From: Trichomonas vaginalis G3 | Lineage: Eukaryota > Parabasalia > Trichomonadida > Trichomonadidae | Length of the DNA stretch: 64,000 nucleotides | Assembly (NCBI RefSeq): GCF_026262505.1 | Contig: NC_067203.1 | Span: 6,510,001 to 6,574,000 of the forward strand | Direction: 5' to 3' | Shown: piece after piece, positions 39,461-49,786 of the stretch | Layout: each line of letters begins with the position of its first letter | Position numbering within the stretch: position 1 is the stretch's first letter | The notes under the pieces: generated by a model | The model's input: the letters and a program-made list of their open reading frames with translations, nothing else | Told to the model about the DNA's origin: nothing | The model's database searches: none | Made by a program: the position numbers and the translations under genes

Positions 39461-39847
39461 TCCAAAATGACAAATATTTACTTTTCTTTTGAATTTCGGG
39501 AAATTGAAAAATTAAAAAAGTGACACTAATTAAAAATGAATTGATACATTCAATTTTTTATTATTTTTTTTGACTTCTGTATATTCTGACAAGTTGATCA
39601 AAACAAATAATCTAATAATAATTACAGCAAATAAATATGATACCATATCACATCTGCTAAGTCACAATATTAATAGGTGGAAACTTTAAAAAAATGAGTT
39701 TTTTTTAATTACAAATTTTTTAATATTGATTTCGAAAATGATTAATAATATTAAATTATTCACTAATTAATATTCCTTCTTTAAAATACTGAGAAAAATG
39801 CATATTACAAAAACAAAAAACATAATTTTAAAAATTATCAAATAATC
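39461..39847. other. Intergenic stretch
   Basis: About 390 AT-rich bases with long A and T runs. Apart from the Initiator of the small gene at 39461-39470 I see nothing in it. Confidence 0.4.
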
Positions 39848-41296
39848 TTAGTTATCGATAGAGTCTAATAAGCCGAGCAAGTACTGGGCACGCTCAGCAA
39901 CAATTCCACTTTGTTGTTCTGTAATATCTTCTAATCTTTTCCTTAAATCTGATTCAGTAATCAAATTTACAAAGTCATCAGTCATTGATCCCATCTGGAG
40001 CTGGTGGACCATTCTTACTATGATATCAATGATTCTATTCATGATGATTGAAACGCCACAACCGAGCATTTCAACTAATATATCTAATATTGCTTCGTTT
40101 AAGAAGCTGTAAAGGACTTCTGGGTCTGAGAATAATGCATACGTTGAAAGGAAGAAGGCTGCTTCTTTCTTAACGACGAATGAAGCGCTTTCGGAGATTT
40201 CAACGACATGAGTAATAAAAGATGGGTCGAAGAACTGGAGAGCAGCTCCACCAAGGGTTTCGATCAAATTGGAGAAGATCCAAAATACATCCGGGCAAAA
40301 TTCTGTGTCTAATAACTTCATTAACAAATCAAACAGTCCTCCTTCGAACATAGCCCTGACGTGGGAGGGTTGGCCTATGGAGAGGACACCAATGAGTTTG
40401 AGAGTAACGTCTGTAAGGTTTTCGTTCTGAATAAATTCGATAACTTTTGAATAAAGTCCGATTTGATCGTATTTCAGAACGAGCGTTGACATTTTGCATG
40501 CCATTTCCGTAAAAGTAGCGATAATAGAGTGAAGTGCTGTAAGATTTGTTAAATTTAATAAATCGGCAATTGGATTGACAGAATCGCTTAAAATTTGGAA
40601 GTCTATCTCGGCATTGTTAGCAAATATTTTTCGGATAGCTTCGCAAACATTAACTGTTAATTCGTCTGATTCTGATTGAAGTGCGATTTGGCAAAGACTT
40701 ACGTGAAGTTCATTGCACAGAATAGCATCACGGGCATATGAACTTGTTTCGCTGATGCATCCGATGAATGTTACTGAAGCATTTATTAAATTTGGATTTT
40801 CAATAAATTCTGGAAGGGAAAAAACAATTCCTGTATCAATAAACGCTGTATCATTTGATCCTGATAATGGGAATAGATTCGAAATCGCTCCAAGTAATGA
40901 AACAATCGTGTTTTCTGAAACAGGATTTAATGCAGCGTTACCCATAGCTTCTGCAACTTCAGGACTGTGAGCAAGATACGCCAAATTGGATACACTTACT
41001 AATTCGGTATTGATGATATCTTGACAGAAGGACTGAATCGCCGATTCATCACCTGATTGAAGTGTTGTAACAGCATCATTAATAACATTTTGCTTATTGT
41101 CAGAAAGTGAAATGGGTTGTCTGCTTTTCTGCTGGAGATTGCCAAAGACGCTCTTTAAAGTCGGTCTATTCATTCTTCTGAGAGTTAAAGTTCTGGAGTT
41201 TCTTTCTCTGTTCAATTCTTCCTTATATTGAGAAAGATCTACGCCTGATAATTCTGTTGTGGAGATATCAGATCGAGAAGGACTTCTGTTCATCAT
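39848..41296 (-). CDS. Importin-alpha-like armadillo protein
   Basis: 482 residues from the ATG at 41296. A basic head (about 25-50: YKEELNRERNSRTLTLRRMNR) resembles a reduced importin-beta-binding region. About 85-470 are helical armadillo-type repeats of roughly 42 residues (NPVSENTIVSLLGAISNLFP; SNLIETLGGAALQFFDPSF; ASFVVKKEAAFFLSTYALF). The conserved Trp-Asn ladder of standard importin alpha is largely absent, so cargo binding may differ. Importin alpha links nuclear-localisation signals to importin beta; trichomonads carry several divergent copies. A general armadillo protein is the alternative. Confidence 0.6.
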   Translation of the reverse strand: MMNRSPSRSDISTTELSGVDLSQYKEELNRERNSRTLTLRRMNRPTLKSVFGNLQQKSRQPISLSDNKQNVINDAVTTLQSGDESAIQSFCQDIINTELVSVSNLAYLAHSPEVAEAMGNAALNPVSENTIVSLLGAISNLFPLSGSNDTAFIDTGIVFSLPEFIENPNLINASVTFIGCISETSSYARDAILCNELHVSLCQIALQSESDELTVNVCEAIRKIFANNAEIDFQILSDSVNPIADLLNLTNLTALHSIIATFTEMACKMSTLVLKYDQIGLYSKVIEFIQNENLTDVTLKLIGVLSIGQPSHVRAMFEGGLFDLLMKLLDTEFCPDVFWIFSNLIETLGGAALQFFDPSFITHVVEISESASFVVKKEAAFFLSTYALFSDPEVLYSFLNEAILDILVEMLGCGVSIIMNRIIDIIVRMVHQLQMGSMTDDFVNLITESDLRKRLEDITEQQSGIVAERAQYLLGLLDSIDN

Positions 41297-42493
41297 CAAT
41301 AAAAAAAATTTTTTTTATCGTTCGAACGATAAAAATACTTTTTTTATTTTTTGGAGAAATAATTTCATTGATTGCAATCATGCAAAAATACTAATGGAGA
41401 ATGCATCCTTGTTTAAATACATGAAGAGATATTAGGTATTGAACTCTAAGATTATTTCAAGATTCATGCGATTAAATTTTGTGGGACATAATTTTCCGTT
41501 TTTCACGTGAATATATTTGTTTTCATTCAGTATAGACATACTATTTGTATACATGAGTCCATATGTGAACATATTACTATAGGAATTCCCCTCTTATGCT
41601 CTTTATATAGCGAGATAGAACAACTTAAACAATCCAATAAATTGAGAACTCTATCAAAATTGAGAACGCTAAAAAGATAATGTTTGACGTGATTGCTTGG
41701 GATACTTTGCACTCACATATATTAGAAACACATCCCAACACCCATCTATGCTTACAACTATGGGATTTTCGAATTTATTAAAATATTTAATTTGATTATG
41801 AAATAACCCGTATATATATTATAAACAAAGTGAACTATTTCCAAACTTTTTCTCTTTCATAGGTATCTCGATAAACACTCTCTAAATTCAATCCAATAGG
41901 ACCGTTTTCATTTGTATTTCTATAAACTGGCTGCAAATATTATAAAACATCTATACATGGCAGACAAATACTATGTCAGCGGATTCGAAAATATTTTGAT
42001 AATAAAATAATGAAGAGAAATCAAAAATTTTGGAATCTTCTTTTTTCATGGTCTGGGAAGACCATATTTTTAAAGCAATTTCCTATTTAATTTTTTTTAA
42101 CTGAATTTTATAAGGAATTAATGATTTTATTTTTAAATAGAAATCAAATTGTTCATCCTAAACTTTTCATATATGATCAATTATTCCATAAAATTTTTGA
42201 AAGGGCAAATAATTTTATACGCAAATGTAAATCATTATCATACACGTTTGATGCCAATATTAAATTATTGAGATTTTTTTTGAGAACTATTCTCTATGAT
42301 TTTTCTATTGTTATAAAATTTATAAAAAAGCAAATTGATATTTTTTTTAAATCCCCTCAAAAGTCCCAAATCTCAAATTACATTTTCCTTCGGTATATTT
42401 CTTATTAGAAATATTAGTACTAATCAAATTAATTTCTCATCGATACACGTTATTGAAAATTATAAATTCATAAAAGCAGAATTGATAATTCCA
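41297..42493. other. Intergenic stretch
   Basis: About 1.2 kb of AT-rich DNA between divergent genes. The 95-codon frame at 42121-42408 is rich in Phe, Ile and Lys and lacks a promoter, so I do not call it. No repeat pairs were recognised. Confidence 0.45.
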
Positions 42494-43420
42494 ATGAGTA
42501 CTTATCGTACAAATAAACATGCGCAAACATCACGAACTCCTTTTCTTACTGACATGGCATTTCCTACTGCCAGCAGAAAACAAAGTTCTACGAGCCGAGC
42601 TTCTTATATGATGCGTTGCAATGAAATGAGTTCAGTTATAGAAATATTTAACGAAATAATTACTAAATACCAAGAAGTTATGCAAAAAATGCCTCCAGAT
42701 GTTTGCTCAAAAGAGTTTCCAAAATCATTTTCTGCTTTTAGGGAGTCATTTGAACAGTTCATAAGAACAATGCAATCGTATATTGGCTTACAAAAAGAGA
42801 AGGAAAATAATGAAACACCAACAAAAAATTCTAACTTAGTCGCCGTTATTGATGAAATTTCAATTTTGTCCGAAAAAGTATCGACATTCCTTGCAAGTGC
42901 AGAAGATTTAAGTGTTAATGGCATGGTTTCAATCAACAGTACCATTGAAAAATCATTTCAAACCATATTCTATATTTCAAACAGCATAACTGATGCTATT
43001 AAAGTACAAAAAATTGTCAATCAAGATTTAATATCAAAAGGACTAGAACTTTACCGCAATTCATACAAGGCATACAAAATGGCAAAAGATATCAAATCTA
43101 ATTCCCCAAAAAAGGAATCTAAAGAATATAACATTTCCGATTTGAAAGAAATCATAAGCACAGTTAATTGCCAGGGATATCATTTATTGACAACAAGAAT
43201 TCCTTCGGCTTTAAATAATCGTTCAACATTAATAGATTTAAGAAGTATGCTCAGTTCGAGCTGTGCATATATTAGTTCATTGACTGAACTTTCATTGATT
43301 TTTAATGAATCGATGAGCTTTTTAATAATGGATATCCTTGGACTTATTAGAACTTTTAACAATGCTATGATGGATCAAAATATTCCATGTAAATTAGATG
43401 TTCAAGGACTCACAGTATAA
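42494..43420 (+). CDS. Unknown helical protein
   Basis: 308 residues from the ATG at 42494 (MSTYRTNKHAQTSRTP). The frame is open for 53 more codons upstream, but that part reads like AT-rich spacer, so the internal ATG is chosen. Residues 1-35 are polar and basic. From 40 to 308 the sequence is mostly helical with regular hydrophobic spacing, like a four- or five-helix bundle (VIEIFNEIITKYQEVMQKM; ISILSEKVSTFLASAEDL; CAYISSLTELSLIFNESMSFL). No membrane span or catalytic motif is seen. I do not recognise it. Confidence 0.6.
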   Translation: MSTYRTNKHAQTSRTPFLTDMAFPTASRKQSSTSRASYMMRCNEMSSVIEIFNEIITKYQEVMQKMPPDVCSKEFPKSFSAFRESFEQFIRTMQSYIGLQKEKENNETPTKNSNLVAVIDEISILSEKVSTFLASAEDLSVNGMVSINSTIEKSFQTIFYISNSITDAIKVQKIVNQDLISKGLELYRNSYKAYKMAKDIKSNSPKKESKEYNISDLKEIISTVNCQGYHLLTTRIPSALNNRSTLIDLRSMLSSSCAYISSLTELSLIFNESMSFLIMDILGLIRTFNNAMMDQNIPCKLDVQGLTV

Positions 43421-43618
43421 TGTGAAGAAAATTATTTAGTTTTTTATTTATTTGTTTATAAAGTTTATTTTTATACGGAAATTTATTATTTTTACGAGTT
43501 TTGTTTTTAATATCTTAAGATAAAAGGAAGATTATAACTTTAAAAGATTATAAAATATGCAATTGAATAAATTTTATAGCTTTATTAAACTATATACATA
43601 CTATTTATCAGTTACAAT

Positions 43619-44218
43619 TCATTTGAAGTATTTTTCAAGAAGTTGTTTGTATTGTTCAACTTCCTGTTCAACATGTGGATCTTTGTGGACATCGAAGAAG
43701 TACATTCCTTCGAGGACGTCGAAACCAATGAATCTAAATGCTTTCTCGACTGTTGCCCAGTGTTTCTTCTTGCCGAGGTCTGCGTAGAACTGGCCTTCTT
43801 CTGTGAATGCAATCTCTGGTGCATTCCATGTTGATGAGACCATGAAACGCTTTCCTGATAAGCATCCACCTGTGCCATACTTCTTGGATGGATCCTTACG
43901 AGTGCGACCGTCACTATTGAAAAGGACGCCGCGACCTGATTGGAAAACTGTATCAATGTATTGCTTTACTTTCCATGGAAGACCCATCCACCAACCTGGG
44001 ACTTGAAGAATGGCAACGTCGCACTTAACAATTTTATCAACTTCTTCTTTGATATCATATCCTTTGTCAACTGCTGTAGTGATAACATTCCATCCAAATG
44101 ATTCGAGCTGATTCTTAGCAACTTCTGCCAAGTAGTGGTTTAAGTTTCCCTTTGACATTTCAAACTCACATCCTCCGTCGATGATGAGTACTGTACCCTT
44201 AGATGCCTGAGATGACAT
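43619..44218 (-). CDS. MdaB-like NAD(P)H quinone reductase (flavodoxin fold)
   Basis: 199 residues. The sequence has the features of the MdaB branch of the flavodoxin-fold quinone reductases: a GNLNHYLAEVA phosphate-binding region near residues 24-34, PGWWMGLPWKVKQYIDTVF (about 93-111), YGTGGCLSGKRFMVSSTWNAP (about 118-138) and an acidic tail. These enzymes use FAD or FMN and NAD(P)H to reduce quinones by two electrons, and in anaerobes they help remove oxygen and quinone stress. The minus-strand TCATTTTTATCA directly before the ATG is a good Initiator (44219-44230). A decayed part-copy lies at 49787-49975. Transfer from bacteria is often proposed for such trichomonad genes. Confidence 0.85.
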   Translation of the reverse strand: MSSQASKGTVLIIDGGCEFEMSKGNLNHYLAEVAKNQLESFGWNVITTAVDKGYDIKEEVDKIVKCDVAILQVPGWWMGLPWKVKQYIDTVFQSGRGVLFNSDGRTRKDPSKKYGTGGCLSGKRFMVSSTWNAPEIAFTEEGQFYADLGKKKHWATVEKAFRFIGFDVLEGMYFFDVHKDPHVEQEVEQYKQLLEKYFK

Positions 44219-44275
44219 TGATAAAAATGATTCATCATTTCTATATTTTCAATTTTTAATTCAATAAAAAATTCG

Positions 44276-44505
44276 TTCAATTTTCTGATATTTACAATTG
44301 GTCAACCGAAAATTTATTGTATTAATAATTTAACATTATTGATAAACAATAATAATCCAAAATCTAATTTTGAATGATTAACCTCATTCAAAATTTTCTC
44401 TTGAGCAAGATGATGAAATTTGGTATAAAATACAATATAGTGATGGATCCTGGTGGAGAGAAAAGAAAATTTCGATTGGCCAATTGTAAATATCAGAAAA
44501 TTGAA
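44276..44505. mobile_element. 230 bp MITE in the MdaB/ankyrin divergent spacer
   Basis: TTCAATTTTCTGATATTTAC at the left end is mirrored by GTAAATATCAGAAAATTGAA at the right end; the inverted repeat extends to about 40 bases with two or three mismatches (ACAATTGGTCAACCGAAAAT against its partner). No transposase. The flanking duplication is unclear. Confidence 0.75.
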
Positions 44506-44744
44506 TTAGTTATTGATTTGTAAAAAATTGATATATTTACAAGTCATTGATTTGCGATAATTGAAAGCAGAGAAATGATCTAATATCATTTGGTAAAAAA
44601 AATCAAATCACTTCTGCAAAACTGCATGTAAGTAATTGAATATTGCAATTAATTAATTAAATTAGCCGATTTTCTGTATATTTTAACTGAATATTTACCA
44701 TTTGAATGCTATTTATGTATCTGATTGTCTGATAAAAATTTTAG

Positions 44745-45742
44745 CTTGATAATATCGAATCATATGATGCGTTGTATCAGCTGAAAACAGAAAAAGAAGA
44801 AGATTTAAACTCGATTTACAAAATGATCAAAACGAATTTGATTGATTCACAGAAGTGTCTTCCCCAAATTATAATAAAAGATATTTTGGATATTATTCCA
44901 TATAATAATCGCTATACAAAGTCATATTTATCTCTTGCCAAACTCATATCAGATGATTATCAAGTCAAAGAGGTCAGCAAGGTTAATCTTGTTTCAAACT
45001 TTTTGTTTTACAAAGAATATGGCATTAAATTACACAAGTCTGCTGATTTCAAAATAATTAAATCAGAAAATCTCGACATTCTTAAAGAAAATACAATTTA
45101 CAGAGCACTTATGAATAATGACTTAGAAGTATTCATTTCATTCACTGAAATAGAAGGATTTGATGGAAATCAAAAACTTGAAAGCAACTTATTTAGAGAT
45201 TTTAGTAGTTTTTTCGTATTTCCTAGTGAAAATAAATTTTCATTACTTGAATTATGTTGTTACTACGGAGCAGTTGATTGTTTCAAGTTCTTAAGAACAG
45301 AATTTGACTCAGCGATAACAAAATTGTGTCTAGTATTTTCATTTTTGGGTAGAAATCAAGAGATAATGAGTGAATGTTTGAAACATCAAAAACCAGATCG
45401 AGATTGCATGAAATATGCAATTATTTCACATAACATTGATTTTGTAACATTCTTAGTGAATGAGTACGCCATAAGTATCGACTTATTTGCTTGCAGAAAA
45501 TATAATAATCTTGATTCATTTTTAGTTTTTTTCGATCAAACTAATCTTTTAATCAACTGCTTGATTTATTCACCGATGTTTAATATTCCATCCCTATGCG
45601 AATATTTCCTTTCATTAGGTGCAGATATCAACAAAAAACTTTTAGATGAAAGAACCGCTCTTCAGATTGCAGCACATTATAATAGTAAAGAAGCAGCCGA
45701 ATTTCTGATTTCACATGGTGTAGATATCAATGAAAAAGATAC
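44745..45742 (+). pseudogene. Front part of an ankyrin gene (DUF3447-type), cut by a hAT-like insertion
   Basis: The reading begins around LDNIESYDALYQLKTE without an ATG; the intact paralogue coded at 48416-49741 has about 24 more residues at its head. A TTG at 44772 is the only start-like codon nearby. The DUF3447-like region (about 250 residues, with ELCCYYGAVDCFKFLRTEF and CMKYAIISHNIDFVTFLVNEY) is intact in frame, followed by one ankyrin repeat and part of a second. At 45743-45750 the frame runs into a 1217-base insertion and stops at 45764. The rest of the gene resumes at 46976. Missing head plus insertion make function unlikely. Confidence 0.8.
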
Positions 45743-46249
45743 AGATGGCGTAGGGATGCGTTAAACACGCCATTTGACCGGGCGTACATTTTTTTTGTTC
45801 GCCCAAAAATTTCGCCATTTGAGAAATTCAAAAATTAAAAATAAAATTTTAATCTTGATTTTTTTATTTTCGTGATTTTTTTGAAACTTACATAAGCGAT
45901 GAAATACTTTTTTTAAGTAATCGTTTATTATATATAAATATATCTTAATAAATTTAATTCCTTAAGGTAGAGCGTGTTCAAATTTAAAATCTCATACAAT
46001 ATTTTCTTAATGGCGTATTTTTCTGAGGTCGCCCAAATAAAGGCGAATTCAAAATTGAGAACTCCAAGGCGTATGGCGAGTATTCAAAATGTACGCCACT
46101 TACAAAATATTGAATGTGGATTATCAATTTTTTGGCGTGTTCAATTTCAAATTTTGATATTTATGTTTATTTTATTCAGTATAATGCTAAGAATTAAAAT
46201 ATAAAATTCATAGAATTTTTTCTTTGAAAATATTTTACATTTTTATTAG

Positions 46250-46655
46250 ACCACTCCTAGACTAGTCATCAGGTTATCCTCAGATCATCCTCAGACTACT
46301 CCTTATCAGATTACTCATCATCCTCAGACTACTCCTTAGACCCCTCCTCATCAGACTACTCCTCAGATCTTCCTCATAAGACTCCTCCTCAGATTTTCCT
46401 CCTGAGACTACTCTTCAGACTACCCCTTAGAGTCCTCCTCATCAGACTAGTCCTGAGACTAGTCCTCAGACTACTCCTGAAACTACTCCTCAGATTATCC
46501 TCAAACTCCTCCTCAGATTATCCTCAGACTAGTCCTCAGACTACTCCTGAAACTACTCCTCAGATTATCCTCAGACTCCTCCTCAGATTATCCTCAAACT
46601 ACTCCTCGGTCTAATCCTCAGACTCCTCCTCAGATTATCCTCAGATTATCACTTT
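46250..46655. repeat. CTCCTCAGA-type minisatellite
   Basis: About 400 bases of irregular tandem units of 9 to 18 bases reading CAGACTACTCCT, CAGATTATCCT and variants. Higher-order repetition is visible: a roughly 60-base block at about 46487-46545 recurs at 46545-46600. It lies inside the hAT-like element, so it travels with it. Confidence 0.85.
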
Positions 46656-46749
46656 ATATATATATATCGATAACTAAATAATTACTTATTATACTTTCTT
46701 TATTTTTTTTTAATTTTAAAATAATATTAATATATATTTCTACGTTTAA

Positions 46750-46845
46750 TGATGAAAAGAGAAAGAGGAGTAAAAAGAGGAAAGAGAAAAGAAAGAGAGA
46801 GAGAGAGAAAGGAAAAAAAGAGAAAGAAAGAAAAAAAAGGACGGC
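46750..46845. repeat. Purine-rich GA tract
   Basis: About 95 bases almost wholly of A and G on the plus strand, with an (AG)n core near 46793-46807. It belongs to the hAT-like element. Such homopurine tracts can form triplex DNA, but nothing shows that here. Confidence 0.7.
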
Positions 46846-46967
46846 GATAATTTTGTATTGTTTTGTTATTCGGCCGAATGGCGGCTACTTCGTACCCGCC
46901 ATTCGGCCCCAAAAATGGCGTATTATTCTATTTTTAAACGGTCATGGCGTAAAACCGTCGCATCCCT

Positions 46968-47859
46968 AGATGGCGAAGCCGCTCTTTATGTTGCAGCAAT
47001 TTATAATAGTAAAGAAACAGCCGAACTTCTTATTTCACATGGCGCAGATATCAATGAAAAATATAAAGATGGATATACCGCTCTTTATGTTGCAGCAATT
47101 TATAATAGTAAAGAAACAGCCGAACTTCTTATTTCACATGGCGCAGATATCAATGAAAAATATAAAGATGGAGATACTGCTCTTTATGTTGCAGCAATTT
47201 ATAATAGTAAAGAAACAGCCGAACTTCTTATTTCACATGGCGCAGATATCAATGAAAAATATAAAGATGGAGATACTGCTCTTTATGTTGCAGCAATTTA
47301 TAATAGTAAAGAAACAGCCGAACTTCTTATTTCACATGGCACAGATATCAATGAAAAATATAAAGATGGAGATACTGCTCTTCATATAGCAATATCGCAT
47401 GATAACAAAGAAACAGCCGAACTTCTTATTTCACATGGTGCAAATATCAATGAAAAAAATAAAAATGGAAAAACTGCTCTTCATACAGCAATATCGCATG
47501 ATAACAAAGAAACAGCCGAACTTCTTATTTCACATGGTGCAAATATCAATGAAAAAAATAAAAATGGAAAAACTGCTCTTCATATAGCAATATCGCATGA
47601 TAACAAAGAAACAGCCGAACTTCTTATTTCACATGGTGCAAATATCAATGAAAAAGATAAAGATGGAAAAACTGCTCTTCATTATGCAACATGGAATAAT
47701 AATAAAGAAACAGTTGAACTTCTTCTTTCATATGGTGCAAATATCAACGAAAAAGATAAAGTTGGAAAAACTGCTCTTCATTATGCAACATGGAATAATA
47801 ATAAAGAAACAGTTGAACTTCTTTCACATGGTGCAAAAAATAAATGTTCCAACATATAA
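46968..47859 (+). pseudogene. Back part of the split ankyrin gene, nine 99 bp repeats
   Basis: Continuation of the ankyrin gene cut by the hAT-like element. It holds nine ankyrin repeats of 33 residues: four of TALYVAAIYNSKETAELLI type, three of TALHIAISHDNKETAELLI type and two of TALHYATWNNNKETVELL type. Within each group the 99-base DNA units are nearly identical, so the array grew recently by tandem duplication. The last repeat is shortened, and the protein ends KNKCSNI. An ATG at 46858 inside the transposon opens in frame with the repeats and could give a 333-residue ankyrin-only product, but no promoter is evident. Confidence 0.8.
46976..47830 (+). repeat. Tandem array of 99 bp ankyrin units
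   Basis: Repeats 1 to 4 differ at only a few bases, as do 5 to 7 and 8 to 9. The grading from one type to the next suggests stepwise block duplication. Confidence 0.9.
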
Positions 47860-48415
47860 TGATAATTCATTTTTTTTCCCTTATATATAATATATGAGTT
47901 TATTTCTTAAATTTTAAAGTATTCGTTTCCTTAAAACTGGAGCTTACCGAGACCTTAAATTTGAAAATTAGATGCTATTATATTTCCCAATTTCGATATT
48001 TTATCGATAAAATAAAAATTTCAAAAATATTCTTATCGAAAAAAGGCTATTGATTTTTTTTTAAAAAATAGCATCATGCTTTTAAGAAATGAAAAATATT
48101 GATTTGATTCAGCTTCATCTTAATTAATAAGTGAAAATATGATAATATCGTTTCAAACTATAAAATAGCACTTCAAAGCTACGGTATCTGATATTGCATT
48201 AATTATTTTTGCTCAATATCACTTCGAATTATATCCTGGATTTGTCAAATAGTTGGAAAAAAATGAATTGGGTATAAAATGAGTGTAGTAGCAATTGATA
48301 CTTTTTTATTTTTTATTTTTTTTATTTTTTTCAAAGTTTTTGATGTTGTGAGTTTTTGAGACAGAAAGAATTCAATTTCCATCGCAAATGATGCTTTTTT
48401 GTCGACCTTAATATC
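47860..48415. other. Convergent intergenic stretch
   Basis: About 555 AT-rich bases between the ends of the two ankyrin genes. A T-rich tract lies at 48300-48335. I see no gene or repeat. It is the centre of the inverted duplication. Confidence 0.4.
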
Positions 48416-49741
48416 TTATGTAAGAACATTATTCTTTTGCACCATGTGATGTAAGAAGTCCAACGAATTCTTCACTTTTTTCCTTTCTGCAATAAAAAGT
48501 GCTGTTCTTCCCTTTACATCTTTTTCATTGATATTCGCACCATGTGAAATAAGAATTTCTGCAGTTTCTTTACTATCGCGTACTGTTGCAATATGAAGTG
48601 CCGTTCTTCCACATTTATCTTTTTCATTGATATTCGCACCATGTGAAATGAGAACTTCAGCAATTTCTTTACTATTTTCACGTGCTGCATAATGAAGAGC
48701 AATTACTCCATATTGATCTTTTTCATTGATATTAGCATCATTTGAAATGAGAACTTCTGCAGTTTCTGTACAATCATAAAGTGTTGCAATATGAAGTGCT
48801 GTTCTTTCGGCTTTATATTTTTCATTGATATTCGCACAATGTGAAAGGAAGTATTCCAAAAGAGATGGAATATTAAACATTACTGAGTAAAAACAACATT
48901 GGTTAATATCATTAGTTTGATCAAAATAAACTAAAAATGATTCGATGTTCTTATATTTTCCGCAATATTCTAAATTGATCTTTATATTGTATTCATTCAT
49001 CAAGAATGTAACAAAATCAATGTTGTGTGAAATAATTGCATAAAACATGCATTCATCATTTGGTTTTTGATATTTCAAACATTCACTCATGATCTCTTTG
49101 TTTCTTCCTAAAAATGAAAATTCTAGACATGTTTCAGTTATTTCTGTGTTAAATTTTGTTCTTAATAATTTGAAACAATCAACTGCTCCATGGTAACAAC
49201 ATAATTCAAGCAATGATAATCCTTTATAATAAAATGGATATAAACTACTTTCAAGTCTTTGATCTTTATCAAATTCATCTCTTTCAGTGAATATGATAAG
49301 TCTTTCTTTGTCATTATTCATAATTGCCCTGTAAATTGTATTTTCTTCATGAATTTCGAGATTTTCTGATTTAAATTCTTCAAAATTGGCAGATTTGTCT
49401 AATTTAATTCCATATTCTTTATAAAACAGGAAGTTTGTAATAAGTGTGAGATCTTTGACCTCGCTAACATGATATTCATCAGATAAGAGTTTGGTAAGAA
49501 ATAAATATGACTTTGCATAGCGATTATTATATAGAATGATATGTGAAATATCTTTTATAATAGTTTTGGGTGGATATTTCATGGAATCAATCAATTCTGT
49601 TTTGATCATTTTGTAAATTGACTTTAATTCTTCGATTTTTTCCGTTTTTAGCTGATACAATGTACGATATGCATCGATATAATATTTGTAGATACTTCGC
49701 AATTTGTTGAATTTGTTTGGATAAACGTTTTTGTCAGACAT
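48416..49741 (-). CDS. Ankyrin-repeat protein, DUF3447-type, intact
   Basis: 441 residues. Residues of about 1-35 are a helical head (NKLRSIYKYYIDAYRTLYQL). About 36-285 form the DUF3447-like region common in trichomonad ankyrin proteins (LELCCYHGAVDCFKLLRTKF; CMFYAIISHNIDFVTFLMNEY). From about 286 there are four ankyrin repeats and a partial fifth (ERTALHIATLYDCTETAEVLI; GRTALHIATVRDSKETAEILI). It is the closest paralogue of the split gene at 44745-47859. Ankyrin repeats bind other proteins; partner and place are unknown. The large family size in trichomonads is known. Confidence 0.85.
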   Translation of the reverse strand: MSDKNVYPNKFNKLRSIYKYYIDAYRTLYQLKTEKIEELKSIYKMIKTELIDSMKYPPKTIIKDISHIILYNNRYAKSYLFLTKLLSDEYHVSEVKDLTLITNFLFYKEYGIKLDKSANFEEFKSENLEIHEENTIYRAIMNNDKERLIIFTERDEFDKDQRLESSLYPFYYKGLSLLELCCYHGAVDCFKLLRTKFNTEITETCLEFSFLGRNKEIMSECLKYQKPNDECMFYAIISHNIDFVTFLMNEYNIKINLEYCGKYKNIESFLVYFDQTNDINQCCFYSVMFNIPSLLEYFLSHCANINEKYKAERTALHIATLYDCTETAEVLISNDANINEKDQYGVIALHYAARENSKEIAEVLISHGANINEKDKCGRTALHIATVRDSKETAEILISHGANINEKDVKGRTALFIAERKKVKNSLDFLHHMVQKNNVLT

Positions 49742-49786
49742 TAAAGATTTTTACAAATGGCATTTTTTTATAATTTACCACCTAAA

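Larger units (their letters stand above)
45751..46967. mobile_element. 1217 bp hAT-like non-autonomous element inside an ankyrin gene
   Basis: The ends TAGGGATGCG and CGCATCCCT are inverted repeats, and AGATGGCG is duplicated on both sides (45743-45750 and 46968-46975). An 8-base duplication with TAGGG-type ends is typical of hAT transposons. The inside has repeated GGCGTA/GCCATT-like motifs near both ends, a CTCCTCAGA minisatellite (46255-46650) and a purine-rich tract (46750-46845). No transposase is coded. The interrupted gene resumes in register after removal of the element and one duplication. Confidence 0.9.

Noticed and set aside
42121-42408. A 95-codon frame before the helical protein
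   Set aside because: It is Phe-, Ile- and Lys-rich, overlaps the spacer and the extended frame of the next gene, and has no promoter.
44700-44760. Possible intron before the split ankyrin gene (an AG follows a T-rich stretch near 44744)
   Set aside because: Trichomonad introns have strongly conserved 5' and branch-3' motifs (GTATGT and ACTAACACACAG type), which are not present. A lost gene head is simpler.
46250-46655. Minisatellite considered as a coding Ser/Pro repeat
   Set aside because: No frame stays open through it; unit lengths vary out of multiples of three.
46970-47890. Long frames in the second reading frame of the ankyrin array
   Set aside because: They are shadows that exist because the 99-base units repeat in register.
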